Positions 45,712-56,055 of a DNA stretch of 64,000 nt are shown here, in pieces (positions within the stretch are counted from its first letter, which is position 1; each line of letters opens with the position of its first letter). A model generated the notes under the pieces. It saw nothing but the letters and a program-made list of their open reading frames with translations, had not been told where the DNA came from and searched no databases. The position numbers and the translations under genes are program-made. The stretch spans positions 1-64,000 of the forward strand of contig JASDSY010000008.1 in the NCBI GenBank assembly GCA_041441465.1, in the 5' to 3' direction. The stretch comes from JASDSY01 sp041441465 (GTDB lineage: Bacteria > Muiribacteriota > UBA9980).

Positions 45712-46134
45712 ATGCACGAACTAAAATGTCCGAAATGTGATGTGAAATTTACAACTGAAAAAATTTCAGGTATAACAATTCAAAGCTGTAAAAAATGTGG
45801 TGCCGTCTTTGTAGATGGAATTGAGGTATTGAGGCTTCGTGAAGGAGCTACCGCTTTAGAATCCGGCCAGTTGGACGAACTTCTGCAATTAAAAAATGTC
45901 AATGACAATAATTATATAAATGAAAAATGCCCGCACTGCAATATGTTTTTTCATGATGAAGAATATATCCAAAACTCCGGAATTCATTTTAAATTATGTA
46001 CAAAATGCTCTTCGATAATGTTTGACCAGCCAAACATCACCAAGCTTAAAAATTTTGAAATATGCCATAATCTCAAAATTTATGATGAATTTGAAGAATT
46101 ATTTCCTGTAATGAAACGCGTGATTGCAAAATAA
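45712..46134 (+). CDS. Tandem zinc-ribbon (TFIIB-type) protein
   Basis: 140 residues with two treble-clef zinc ribbons: CPKC plus CKKC (residues 5-27), and CPHC plus CTKC (about 69-97). Each is followed by a D-rich segment typical of zf-TFIIB family proteins (FVDGIEVLRL). A short C-terminal helical tail contains a lone Cys-His. No enzymatic domain; a small metal-dependent binding protein of unknown partner. AGGAGGAAG precedes the ATG. It is monocistronic, between two terminators. Confidence 0.87.
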   Translation: MHELKCPKCDVKFTTEKISGITIQSCKKCGAVFVDGIEVLRLREGATALESGQLDELLQLKNVNDNNYINEKCPHCNMFFHDEEYIQNSGIHFKLCTKCSSIMFDQPNITKLKNFEICHNLKIYDEFEELFPVMKRVIAK

Positions 46135-46175
46135 TATATTTGCTAATCACAACATAAAAATATAAATAATAATAT

Positions 46176-46222
46176 AAAAAAACAACCCGTTTAACTTATT
46201 GATTAAGCCAGGTTGTTTTTTT
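46176..46222. terminator. Bidirectional terminator
   Basis: AAAAAAACAACC pairs with GGTTGTTTTTTT across a ~24-nt loop that itself contains CTTATTGATTAAG. It serves the zinc-ribbon gene and the convergent ankyrin gene. Confidence 0.87.
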
Positions 46223-46254
46223 ATTACTTTTAAATTTAAGCACTTATTTATAAA

Positions 46255-48261
46255 CTAAAGCGAATAATTAGCATAAAACTTATTTTTAGCCTTATGCCCG
46301 GCAAGTATTTTAGTTATCTCATCATAACCATTTTCCCGCGCTATGAAGAATGGAGTTTCGCCGTTATTATTAACATCCTCTACATTCGCCCCATTTTCAA
46401 GCAATAATTTTACCGCTTTAAGGTGGTCCTTATGAACCGCTTCTAAAAGCGCAGTTTGCCCCTGATTGTCACTTTCATGGATTCTGGAACCATTGGCAAG
46501 AAGCATTTCAATAATATCATTATTACCGTTAGACGCGGCATAAATCAAAGCCGTCCTGCCCTCGTCATCCTTAAGACGCGGTTTAGCTTCATTTGCCAGA
46601 AGAACTTTTACAACTTCCTTATGGCCGTATTTTGCAGCATACATCAACGCCGTTATGCCAAAATCATCACATGCGTCAACATCGACTGAATTCTCCAGAA
46701 TTAATTTTACGATCTTTAAATTGCCGTTTTTAGCAGCCTCGATTAAAGGCGTGACTCCATTATTATCGCGATGATTAACATCGCAGCCTAGTTTTATTAA
46801 ATGCTTGACTGCAGCATAATTGCCATTATATGCAGCGTAAAACATTGCAGTTTTTCCATCGTTGTCAAGAATATTAGCGTCCGCCTTATACTCCAATAAG
46901 ATGTTAAATGTTTTCTCGCATTCCTCGTTGACCCGGCTTACTGCGGCCATTAATGGCGTTTTACCATAATTATCGCGAATATCAGGTTCGATTCCCTTTT
47001 CAAGCAATAACCTTGTCAAGTCAGCACTGCCATTTGCGGCTGTCATCATCAACGCATTTCGGCCGTTATTATCTTTAATTTTTATATCAATGCCCTGATT
47101 GATGAGTTTTATTGCGTCCTCGAGATTTCCGGCTTCGCTTGCTTTTATAAGAATACTCTTGCCTTCGTAATCAAGAACGTTAATATTTGCTCCGCCTCTT
47201 AATAAAATTGCCACTATATTATCATAGCCTTTTTCCTTGGCAATCATCAAGGCATTCTTGCCATAGTGATCTTTAATGCTTACATCTGCGCCATATTCTA
47301 TTAATATCGAAACAAGCTCCGCTTTATTTTTTTCAACTGCTTCAATTAACGCGGTTTTTCCAAAAAAGTTACGGTCATTTACAAATGATTTTTTTTCGAT
47401 AAGTATTTTTACTGCATTGTAACTGCCGTTTGCCGCGCCTTTAATAAGCGCCGTAGAACCGCAAAGCGATTTTGTATTTATATCTGCGCCTTTGCTTAAT
47501 AATAATTTCACAGTATCAGCATGATCTTCGCTTGCCGCAAACATAAGCGCAGTCAACCCAACTGCCGTTTTAACATTTATATTCGCTCCGCTGCTGGCTA
47601 AAATCCTTACAGTTTCAATATGCCCGTTCATTGCCGCCATCATCAGCGCTGTCATACCGTAACAATCTACGGCATTAATAAGTACTTCCTGTTCGAGCAG
47701 CAGATTTACCGTCTCGAAATTGCCGTTAGCCGCAGCTTTCATTAGAAGAGTTTTGCCGTCTTTATCACAAAGATCTTTATTTACGCCAAGCTTGATTAAA
47801 ATTCTGACAATGCCGGCACGTCCGAGCGATACCGCGTCAGTCATTATTTTTTCATAGAAGGCGTCAACCGGATTAATTTTAAATCCCTTTGAAACAAATA
47901 GTTCTGCAATTTCAAAATGACCATTTTCCATTGCAAGCATCATCGCGTCGTAATTTTGATTATTCTTGAGCGTTAATTCAGCATCATAAGAAACCAGCAT
48001 AGCCACTGTATCGGTATGTCCGTTTCTCGAAGCTTCCATTAAAGCCGTCGAACGCTGTTTATTAAAAATATTAACATCCGCGCCTGATTTCAATAGAAAT
48101 TCAACGACATCCAAATATCCCTTGCGGGCAGCTTTAATTAAAATAGTGTCTCCGTTGGCAAGCATTGTATTAATATCGACGCCGCGATTTATAATCTCTT
48201 TGACAAGATCAAGATTGGCAAAAACCGTAGCCTCAAGAACAACCTGTTTTTTCAAGGCCAT
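46255..48261 (-). CDS. Ankyrin-repeat protein with about 20 repeats
   Basis: 668 residues made almost wholly of ~33-residue ankyrin repeats; I count 20 from the GxTALM-type starts (e.g. GMTALMMAAMNGHIETVRIL, GVTPLIEAAKNGNLKIVKLI). No signal peptide, membrane helix or catalytic domain, so it is a long cytoplasmic binding solenoid. Repeat 5 is atypical and lacks the GxT turn; repeat 14 carries a three-residue insertion. GGAGG lies 8 nt before the ATG. It is separated from addA by a terminator and so is its own unit. The ankyrin gene at 38186 is a much shorter relative, not a duplicate. Confidence 0.95.
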   Translation of the reverse strand: MALKKQVVLEATVFANLDLVKEIINRGVDINTMLANGDTILIKAARKGYLDVVEFLLKSGADVNIFNKQRSTALMEASRNGHTDTVAMLVSYDAELTLKNNQNYDAMMLAMENGHFEIAELFVSKGFKINPVDAFYEKIMTDAVSLGRAGIVRILIKLGVNKDLCDKDGKTLLMKAAANGNFETVNLLLEQEVLINAVDCYGMTALMMAAMNGHIETVRILASSGANINVKTAVGLTALMFAASEDHADTVKLLLSKGADINTKSLCGSTALIKGAANGSYNAVKILIEKKSFVNDRNFFGKTALIEAVEKNKAELVSILIEYGADVSIKDHYGKNALMIAKEKGYDNIVAILLRGGANINVLDYEGKSILIKASEAGNLEDAIKLINQGIDIKIKDNNGRNALMMTAANGSADLTRLLLEKGIEPDIRDNYGKTPLMAAVSRVNEECEKTFNILLEYKADANILDNDGKTAMFYAAYNGNYAAVKHLIKLGCDVNHRDNNGVTPLIEAAKNGNLKIVKLILENSVDVDACDDFGITALMYAAKYGHKEVVKVLLANEAKPRLKDDEGRTALIYAASNGNNDIIEMLLANGSRIHESDNQGQTALLEAVHKDHLKAVKLLLENGANVEDVNNNGETPFFIARENGYDEITKILAGHKAKNKFYANYSL

Positions 48262-48387
48262 CTTAACCGCCTCCCTTCTTATGCTGGAAACGGGATTAAT
48301 AAAACGGGCTGATAAAATACCAAGCCGGCTTATAATACCGCACCGTTTCTTGCGATAAAAATTATGATAATGATTCGATGAAATGAC

Positions 48388-48443
48388 AAAAAAATGCCTT
48401 AAAAAAGTAAAGTGTTATGTAATAATGCGATTTTAAGGCATAA
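48388..48443 (-). terminator. Terminator of the addBA operon
   Basis: ATGCCTTAAAA (48394-48404) pairs with TTTTAAGGCAT (48431-48441). Read on the minus strand the stem is followed by a T-run, 66 nt after the addA stop. Confidence 0.8.
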
Positions 48444-48506
48444 TTAACAAACACCTCCTTTTTTAAAGTTATAAAAGAAATTGAATGGAAATACCCCAAT
48501 TATATT

Positions 48507-51500
48507 TTAGCAAATAAAACCATTATTGTCAACTTTAACTTTCAAACACTCTTTATATAATACTTCGAGCTCATTAAAGTCTTTTATTTCCGGAGCTTTT
48601 ATTTCGTGAAGAACAATTTTCCGATTTAAATCGGCGCTTAAAAATAAAAGATAATATTGCAAATTCAAAGTTTCGTAGTTTTTGACGCTTCCATTATTTA
48701 AAATACAGTAACCATAAAAATATAGCTGTTTTTTATATAAATTATATATATTTTCGTTTTTTATAACTTCTTCGGCATTCCCGACTTTAAAATCAATAAT
48801 TTTAACATTTTTATCATCAAATATGAGCAAATCGCAAATGCCATTCAATCGGACATCATTACGCTCCAGAGTGACATTATGTTCTATCAAGTAAGATTTT
48901 TGACCTTTATTCAAGATAATATCGGCAATTTGAAGATCATGAGTAATCGCCGCCTTCAAGTTGTCAATCAAAGAAGTTATATATTTCTTTATATTTTTTA
49001 TTCCCGCAGCCGCAGAGGCCGATCCCGAAAAATCGCACATTAAAAATTTTTCCGCAAGCCCGGGTTCATTAAGTAAATTCGGATTTTTTATAATTTCTTC
49101 AAGAACCCTGTGACAAATAGTTCCGATAAAGCTTCCAATATTTTCGTTTTCTTTTTCCGAAATTTTATAAACTTTAAAATCATTAACTCCGGCCTGGGTA
49201 TCATCGGTTTTATTTCTGTCAGGCGCGCGGCGTTTATAAATATCGCTGAATGTAAAAACCGGCCGGCATTCATCGCCAATCGATTCAGCCCGCACATTTT
49301 TTTTATAATCAAGCATTATTAAATTTTCAATATTACTCTTTTTATTCTGAAAATCATATATGGCCGTTTCTGCGCCGGCTCTTCCAATTACACTGAAAAG
49401 CCTGTATTTTTTATCGCCTAGACCCATTATCACGCCTTTTTTTTCATCGGCGATCCGGCTTAACCCTTCGGCTGAAACTCCGGTAACCTTTAAAATCCAA
49501 TCAATCCAGGATCCCCCGAAAACCTCCGGAGTTAAGTTAGCATTTGCCTTACTTTTTTTATTATAATCAAAAGTGCCTGCCATTATTAATAATTCTTTGG
49601 CGCGAGTCATCGCGACATAAAACAAGCGCTTACGCTCAAATAAATTTTGAAGTTTTTCATATTCGTTAATAATTTGATGATAAAGCTGCAGCCTTGAAAT
49701 TTCAGATGCACTTGAAGCGTCTCCAGACTCACCGGAGAAATCAGGAATACTGACTGAAACAAAACCTTTTTCGCTTACCGAGATATTTTCCGATTTATTA
49801 AATTTCGCCTCCAGCTCAGGAATAAATACAACTTTCGACTCAAGCCCTTTCGCCTGGTGAACAGTCATTATTTTCACCATATCTGAATTATCTTCAATTA
49901 CCTGGCTTTCCTCCTCGCTGAAAGCGATATCGATAAACGATTCCAAAACACCAATCAATTCAGTTAAAGTATCGGTATTATAAGAAGCAGCCACCTGTTC
50001 TGCAATTTTTCTTAAGTTGCCGGCTGCTCTTATGCCGTCAGTGCTGTTACCGTAACATGCCTCGACGTTTATTTCATCGAGCATAAAAATTAAAAAATCG
50101 AGCGGTCTCAATGACCGTGAATATTCGGCAAGCTTTATTAATTTTAAATACGCCGATTTCAAAAGCATACTTAACTCAGGCTCGATTCGACAAATTTTAA
50201 AATCATCGTTGTCATATAAATATTTCAATTTTTCAAAAAAACATGCGTTATCAATATCGGCGCAAACGCCGGACGATGAATTTAAATTCATAATTTCGAA
50301 AACGGCGTAATCGGGTACGGCAAATATCGGCGATCTCAATACGCCGATAAGGCTGTAATTATCGCCAAGGTTAACGATCGAGCGCAAAAGGTTTAAAAAA
50401 TCATAAACCTCCGCCTTTTCATAAAAATTTCTGCTTTTATGCACGTAATAAGGTATCGAGATATCTTTTAAACATTCTTCGAGTCTCGCCACATGTGTCA
50501 TTCGCGCCATCAGCACCATTATATCGCCGTATCTGTAGCCGCCAGAAGCCACAAGTTCGCGGATGCGCCTGGCTGTAAACTCATATTGGCTTGAAATCAA
50601 TTCGTCGGATTGGCCGTTTTCCGATACTTCGTTATCACTCCGAAAAACGTTATCGCTTATCTCATTCGTTTCGTCGGCAGTTTTATTTTCGCCGGCTGAA
50701 ATCAGCGCAATTTCAACTGCCACTTCGTGTTTTTTCACTTTAGCTTCGTCGGCTTTTGAAACCAATTTAAGCGGCATTTCATTACAAAGCTTTCCGGATG
50801 CGGCAATTCCAGAAATGCTGTCAAAAAATAAATTTATAAAATCAAGCACATTAGAAGAAGACCTATAGTTATCGTCAAGCGAAATTTTCACACCCGATTT
50901 AGAGATTATTTCCTTTGTGACAGCTCTAAACAAAGAGCTGTCAGCATTTCTGAACCTGTAAATCGACTGCATTCCGTCGCCGACCACGGTAAGTTTCGCT
51001 GTTTTCCATAAGCGCTTTATCATTTCTACCTGAACGACATTCGTATCCTGAAATTCATCTATCAATATATGTTTGAACTCCGGAGCGATTCTATCCAGCA
51101 GCACGGCATTACAGCGTAAAATATGTTCGACGTCAAAAAAATCGAGCATATTTTCATTCTTTTTGATCTGCGCGTATTTATCTCTGACATCATCAAATAA
51201 TTCAAGAAAGCTTTTCAGAAAGTCAAACTCGAATTCATTAACTTCCCTCGCAGATTCGGGTGTATCAAACATTTTTTTCTTTAGAAGATCTCGAAAATGA
51301 GTTATTTTATCACTTAACCCGGATAATTCCTCCGGGTATCTGACACTGCGATAATCGTTTATAAAAAATGTAAAAAAATCATTTATTTTAGTTTGATTGT
51401 CTGAATCACGTTGATAAATTTTAAATAAACCTTCGACTTTTTCAAGACTCTTGCCTGAAAAAAGTCCTTTATTATCGAAAAGTTCCTCGAATGTAGCTGT

Positions 51501-52292
51501 AAAATCCCGATCATTATAAAGCGACTCTTGATAATAATCTGTCAGTATCTTGGTTTTTTCAGTAATTTCAATATTCAAAAAATTTCCGAGTTCGTCTTTT
51601 GACTTAAAACTAAATGCGGGATAGGACAAATATATATTTTTACCGTACAAGTTCCAGAATACTTCAAACATAGAATTGCGGTCGTTATAAACTCGATAAA
51701 CCTGATTTAATTTCCATATTTTACCATCGTCTTCGTCTCTATTGCCGCCGTCCGCCTCGTATTTTTTTTCTTCAAAACTTCTGGTTATGAAAGCTATCAC
51801 TTCATTAACGGCTTTTTTGAACATTAATTGAGAATCGCCGCCTGCGCATATCTTAAAATCAGCCGGCAGGTTCAATTCTAATGCGTTATTTCGAAGAACA
51901 CTGGCAAAAAATGCATCCATGGTCGAAATATTTAATTGATTGATATTAGCATATATGTAATCAATATACTCGACATATTCCAGGAATTTTTCGTCGCACA
52001 TCATCGCATCGCTGGATTTTATTCTTAATGATTCCGCCAAAAGCCTTTTGGCTATTCTTTCATACAGTTCATTTGCCGCTTTATTTGTAAATGTAATGCA
52101 CAGCAATCCCGAAAAAACATTTTCAGCCTGCTGTTTTATACTTAATCCTTTAACTTTATAACCGGAAGTTATAATATTAAATATTTTTTCTATAATTACA
52201 GTAGTTTTTCCTGATCCGGCTCCTGCCGCTATCGAAAAATCTTTAGAGAGATCAAGCGTTTCAGCCTGCTTCCCGCTTAACTTATTTGCCAT
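48507..52292 (-). CDS. addA: AddA-type helicase-nuclease subunit
   Basis: 1261 residues, UvrD/RecB superfamily. Walker A AGAGSGKTT (~23-31), FTNKAANE motif Ia, Walker B ILIDEFQDTN (~405), VVGDGMQSIYRFR motif III, MTVHQAKGLE motif V and YVAMTRAKE motif VI. The C-terminal PD-(D/E)xK nuclease has LNGICDLL, KIIDFKVG and QLYFYGY. With AddB it unwinds and resects double-strand breaks to load RecA. It overlaps addB by 16 nt, giving a coupled operon. Length and domain order fit AddA from Firmicutes-like AddAB better than RecB. Confidence 0.95.
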   Translation of the reverse strand: MANKLSGKQAETLDLSKDFSIAAGAGSGKTTVIIEKIFNIITSGYKVKGLSIKQQAENVFSGLLCITFTNKAANELYERIAKRLLAESLRIKSSDAMMCDEKFLEYVEYIDYIYANINQLNISTMDAFFASVLRNNALELNLPADFKICAGGDSQLMFKKAVNEVIAFITRSFEEKKYEADGGNRDEDDGKIWKLNQVYRVYNDRNSMFEVFWNLYGKNIYLSYPAFSFKSKDELGNFLNIEITEKTKILTDYYQESLYNDRDFTATFEELFDNKGLFSGKSLEKVEGLFKIYQRDSDNQTKINDFFTFFINDYRSVRYPEELSGLSDKITHFRDLLKKKMFDTPESAREVNEFEFDFLKSFLELFDDVRDKYAQIKKNENMLDFFDVEHILRCNAVLLDRIAPEFKHILIDEFQDTNVVQVEMIKRLWKTAKLTVVGDGMQSIYRFRNADSSLFRAVTKEIISKSGVKISLDDNYRSSSNVLDFINLFFDSISGIAASGKLCNEMPLKLVSKADEAKVKKHEVAVEIALISAGENKTADETNEISDNVFRSDNEVSENGQSDELISSQYEFTARRIRELVASGGYRYGDIMVLMARMTHVARLEECLKDISIPYYVHKSRNFYEKAEVYDFLNLLRSIVNLGDNYSLIGVLRSPIFAVPDYAVFEIMNLNSSSGVCADIDNACFFEKLKYLYDNDDFKICRIEPELSMLLKSAYLKLIKLAEYSRSLRPLDFLIFMLDEINVEACYGNSTDGIRAAGNLRKIAEQVAASYNTDTLTELIGVLESFIDIAFSEEESQVIEDNSDMVKIMTVHQAKGLESKVVFIPELEAKFNKSENISVSEKGFVSVSIPDFSGESGDASSASEISRLQLYHQIINEYEKLQNLFERKRLFYVAMTRAKELLIMAGTFDYNKKSKANANLTPEVFGGSWIDWILKVTGVSAEGLSRIADEKKGVIMGLGDKKYRLFSVIGRAGAETAIYDFQNKKSNIENLIMLDYKKNVRAESIGDECRPVFTFSDIYKRRAPDRNKTDDTQAGVNDFKVYKISEKENENIGSFIGTICHRVLEEIIKNPNLLNEPGLAEKFLMCDFSGSASAAAGIKNIKKYITSLIDNLKAAITHDLQIADIILNKGQKSYLIEHNVTLERNDVRLNGICDLLIFDDKNVKIIDFKVGNAEEVIKNENIYNLYKKQLYFYGYCILNNGSVKNYETLNLQYYLLFLSADLNRKIVLHEIKAPEIKDFNELEVLYKECLKVKVDNNGFIC

Positions 52293-55200
52293 TTCGAAAT
52301 ACCGCTTTCATAAAAATCTTCTGAAATCAAGGCTTCGCAGCCGCACTCCGCAGCCAGCGCGCTTATAATTTTACCTGAAAACAAAACCTCGCAATTATTC
52401 GCCAGTTCATCTTTTTTAAAAATCTTTTTGATCAAAGTTGAATTGCGCCTGCATATCAATTTATAAGAACATCTTTCGCAGTCGTCAGACTCTAAAACGC
52501 TTCTATGGAATTCACCGGCAGCCGTCTTAAATATAAATCTTCGGATAATATCCGGAGTGTTATTCACTATACAATCAAACTCATTTTTATTTAATATTAT
52601 CGTTCTGGCCGATATTTTCAGTGCAGTATCTTTCTCGTTTTCATTTTTTTTGTATACATAATTTTTATTCATGAAATACCGTCTTTTTAAACTGCCGCCG
52701 GAATAATTTGTAAGCGATTTGTAAATAAATCCTGCGATATCATAATCAGCCAGATTCAATATCTTTCCGGCACCGGTATTATCACTGGTTATAATACTGC
52801 CTTTTCGAGTTTTTATTAAGTTCAAAATATAAATATAAAAAAATGCCTGGATTTTTTTATAAGTCTTTATAGACTTAGAATCAGGAACGGCGGAAAATTT
52901 ATAATCCGTTATTAAAGCGGTTTTTTCAATATCGCTGTTAATAGTTTCAATCAAATCAATTTTAGACCTTAAATTAATATGATTGCCTGATAAATTTATT
53001 TCCGAAATATCAGCTTCACACATAGCTTCAGTCAAAAACGGCTCAATAAAAACATTCTGCTTTTTTAAAAATAAAAAATAATCGTCCATGAAATTTTTGA
53101 AGTATCCGTTTGCGCTTTTGCCATGAAGTCCCGAAAAGAACGTTCCGGCGTTATATCCTGACAAACCGTTAAAATACTGATATTTTTTCATTTCAATATA
53201 AAATTTGCTGAATCTGCCGATTGTTTTCGCTTTTAAACTTTTTTCCCCGGTCTCGAAAAGTTTTTCCTCGAGCATTTTTTTATATCCGGCGCCGACCGCT
53301 TGTTCATTGCTTTCGCAGCAATCCTTTATGAGTTTGATAATTTCACTGTCGGCCAGAAAATTTTGAAGCACAGAGTGCATTAATTCGCCTTCTTCGAGCA
53401 TGTCAAACTCGCCTTCATAAGGCGCCGCAAGTTTCAGTCCGAGCATTTTTTCGAAAAAAAAGAGCATCGGACATGTAAAATATCTTTCAAGCTTTGTCGG
53501 TGAGAGTTTTATAACTCCGTCTTTAGGGGAAAACGCTTTTTCTATTATTTTGTCGCGCGGCGACCTTGAAATATCCCCGGAATATTCGCCAAACAGTATA
53601 TTATTGCGTTCGTCCATACAAAGGCGGCGGCGGCGGGTTTTTATAAAAATATTATTCAGAAAATCGGCGCTATAAAAACCTGATTCGACGTATTTTTTTA
53701 ACTCGTTATCATTTAACAATGAAGGTCCGGCCGAAGTTTCAAAATCATTATCGCACATTACGAATCTGTCCAGGTTGAATTCTCCCGAAAGCCCATCAAA
53801 TTCCATAAGCAGCTTTGACGGTGAAACTTCCGCGTTATTTTCAGCGCCAAAATATGTAAAAAAGAGATTACTTGACGGCAATAAAAATAATTTTTCTAAA
53901 ATATCGCGATTTAAGTCGAGCTCCAATAAATTTGCCGGCATTTCAAAATTCTTTACAATATTACGATTAAGAAATTTAAAACCGTTAAAATCAGCCGCAC
54001 CTGAAAATTCATCTTCCGTAATACCGCACACAAACATGCAAGAAATATCAAAAAAATCATGATGCCCGCGCGCATCAAGCATCACTCCGGACGGCTCGAA
54101 ATCCGGGCGCAGCTGGTCACGCCCCGTAATTTTAAGCGGAACACGAAGCTGCGAAAGATATTCAGTAAAAAAATCCGCGGCTTCTTCAATTTTAAATGCC
54201 AAACCCGAATCGTTCACCGCAAAATTTTTTATATACGACTTAAGAACACGCAATATGTAATCAAGAATTTTACGATTGGTACCCGACGTATGTCCGGCGG
54301 ATTCATCCGCTAAAAAACCGAATTCAGATATAAAATCAATAACACTATTATAAAAATCAAACAATTTATAATCAGCGTCCGGTTTAAAAATTTCTAAAAA
54401 CTTTGATAAAAAAGATTTTAGAACCTCAAATAGCTTTTGTAAACCCTCGGTTATCGTTCTTTCCTTTTCCAGATAAACTAAATAATGCTGAATTTTTGAA
54501 TTAATTTCGTCCAATTCTAATTTTTTAAAATCAAAAATTCCTGATTGAGCCAAATAGTTACCAAGAGTTTTATAGTCAAATTGATTTTTTATATCTGTGA
54601 ATATTTTTAATTCGCCGTTATATATGACTTCAATAATTCTTTCCGAGGCCGGCATTGAAATAAATTTCAAAATAGAAGCAAAGCTCGCGAATAATTTGGT
54701 TTCAGAAAAAATCTGCCCCTCGCTTTCAACGTACGGAATATTATATTTAGAAAACGCCCTTCTGAAAATATGACGGTATTTATCGATATTTTTAACAAAT
54801 ATTCCTATTTTAGAATATGGTATTCCATCCTTGAGATTAAAATATTTTACCGCACGGACAATAGCTTCAACCTCAGTAAATCTATTTTTATACCTTATAC
54901 TATAAAATTTTTTTGCCGCTTTTTCAGAGAATAATTTTTTTTTGCCGCTTTTTTCATCAATATCGATATAAGAACATAAGCGGCTGTTTTCTTTTTTCTC
55001 TTCATCGATCTCGATATGAGATTTATCATAAGTTTTTTTCACAGCATCCAAAACACTCTTGTAATATAAATTTTGCGCGGCGTCAGGTCTGAATCGACGT
55101 TCAACAACCCAGAGCGAACGTTTTTTATTTAAAATTAATTCAGCACCGAGTTTGATCTCAAAAACGGAATTATTTTTTACTCCTGCAAAAATAACAGCCT

Positions 55201-55771
55201 CATAGCCGCATATAAATTTTGCCAGTGCACCTGAATTTACAATCTCTACGCATTTATCTTCAAAATCCATTAATTTATTTTCGTTAAGTCTTTTTTGATA
55301 TAATTTATATAAATCCAAAATAAAAGAAGAATTAAAATCAGGATTTTTCATAACCGGCTCATGCAACAAATTACAGTTTATAAAATTCGATTTTAATTTT
55401 GATAACTCCGCAGAAAGCATCGAGATAAAGTTATAAGAAATTTTTCCGGAATAATTTTTTTTATCTGATAATATTCCTGATAATACGGCATACTTCTCAT
55501 CACGGCTTATACACCGCCGGCTTCCGGAAATAAGATATTGCGGGAATTTATCTATAAGCGAATTTATAGTAAAAAAATCCTTTCTGGTATTATTTTTAAA
55601 TATCCCGCAGAAATCGGAATTCATTCTGCCGTTTAAATAAGAAAGGTAAAAATCGGTGCCGGCAATTACAAGAATTGAACCTGAAAATAAACCGCAATAT
55701 TGATTTATTACTTCAACCGATTCATTGCGCCTGTTAATATATTTCTTAATTATTTTTATTTTTTCCATCAT
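52277..55771 (-). CDS. addB: AddB-type nuclease subunit
   Basis: 1164 residues. The N-terminal helicase-like part has lost Walker A (only SGSILVIAGTD at the expected place), so it should act as an inactive scaffold and Chi-type recognition module. The C-terminal nuclease has TDYKFSA and the four Cys of an Fe-S staple: one in YFTCPM (~775) and three in CERCSYKLIC near the end. Together with addA next to it this makes a complete AddAB resection complex. No ribosome site precedes the ATG; a near-perfect promoter ends 8 nt upstream, so the mRNA may be leaderless. Two ATGs are adjacent (55771, 55768). Confidence 0.88.
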   Translation of the reverse strand: MMEKIKIIKKYINRRNESVEVINQYCGLFSGSILVIAGTDFYLSYLNGRMNSDFCGIFKNNTRKDFFTINSLIDKFPQYLISGSRRCISRDEKYAVLSGILSDKKNYSGKISYNFISMLSAELSKLKSNFINCNLLHEPVMKNPDFNSSFILDLYKLYQKRLNENKLMDFEDKCVEIVNSGALAKFICGYEAVIFAGVKNNSVFEIKLGAELILNKKRSLWVVERRFRPDAAQNLYYKSVLDAVKKTYDKSHIEIDEEKKENSRLCSYIDIDEKSGKKKLFSEKAAKKFYSIRYKNRFTEVEAIVRAVKYFNLKDGIPYSKIGIFVKNIDKYRHIFRRAFSKYNIPYVESEGQIFSETKLFASFASILKFISMPASERIIEVIYNGELKIFTDIKNQFDYKTLGNYLAQSGIFDFKKLELDEINSKIQHYLVYLEKERTITEGLQKLFEVLKSFLSKFLEIFKPDADYKLFDFYNSVIDFISEFGFLADESAGHTSGTNRKILDYILRVLKSYIKNFAVNDSGLAFKIEEAADFFTEYLSQLRVPLKITGRDQLRPDFEPSGVMLDARGHHDFFDISCMFVCGITEDEFSGAADFNGFKFLNRNIVKNFEMPANLLELDLNRDILEKLFLLPSSNLFFTYFGAENNAEVSPSKLLMEFDGLSGEFNLDRFVMCDNDFETSAGPSLLNDNELKKYVESGFYSADFLNNIFIKTRRRRLCMDERNNILFGEYSGDISRSPRDKIIEKAFSPKDGVIKLSPTKLERYFTCPMLFFFEKMLGLKLAAPYEGEFDMLEEGELMHSVLQNFLADSEIIKLIKDCCESNEQAVGAGYKKMLEEKLFETGEKSLKAKTIGRFSKFYIEMKKYQYFNGLSGYNAGTFFSGLHGKSANGYFKNFMDDYFLFLKKQNVFIEPFLTEAMCEADISEINLSGNHINLRSKIDLIETINSDIEKTALITDYKFSAVPDSKSIKTYKKIQAFFYIYILNLIKTRKGSIITSDNTGAGKILNLADYDIAGFIYKSLTNYSGGSLKRRYFMNKNYVYKKNENEKDTALKISARTIILNKNEFDCIVNNTPDIIRRFIFKTAAGEFHRSVLESDDCERCSYKLICRRNSTLIKKIFKKDELANNCEVLFSGKIISALAAECGCEALISEDFYESGISKWQIS

Positions 55772-55779
55772 AAGCGCTG

Positions 55780-55808
55780 ATTATATATTAATTTCTTTTT
55801 TTCGTCAA
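55780..55808 (-). promoter_or_regulatory. addBA promoter, probably giving a leaderless mRNA
   Basis: On the minus strand: TTGACG (complement of 55803-55808), 17-nt spacer, TATAAT (complement of 55780-55785). Only CAGCGCTT separates the -10 from the ATG. Confidence 0.75.
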
Positions 55809-55980
55809 GAAAGTAAATATACCAGCAAAACATCAATATTCCCATAAAAACTGATTATTTCCGTTAAAATCGCTTTAATATTTTACCTTGCGGTAAATTC
55901 AAGTATATTATATTTTTCTAATTTACCGGCGGCTTAACATTTATTGAATAAGCCAATTTATAATACTCTCACTGTTAAAA

Positions 55981-56027
55981 ACAAAAAAGGACCATCCGAT
56001 CTTATATTTTCGAACAGTCCTTTTTGT
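55981..56027 (-). terminator. Terminator of the secretin-lipoprotein operon
   Basis: GGAC/GTCC stem extended by A/T pairs (55983-55992 with 56017-56025). On the minus strand it ends in a T-rich run, about 30 nt beyond the stop of the beta-helix lipoprotein. Confidence 0.8.
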
Positions 56028-56055
56028 TGTTAGTCACGCAATATTTCTGCGGAAA

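Noticed and set aside
38186..48261. Ankyrin genes as signs of a host-associated (effector) lifestyle
   Set aside because: Neither has a secretion signal and no type III/IV secretion genes are visible, so this cannot be supported.
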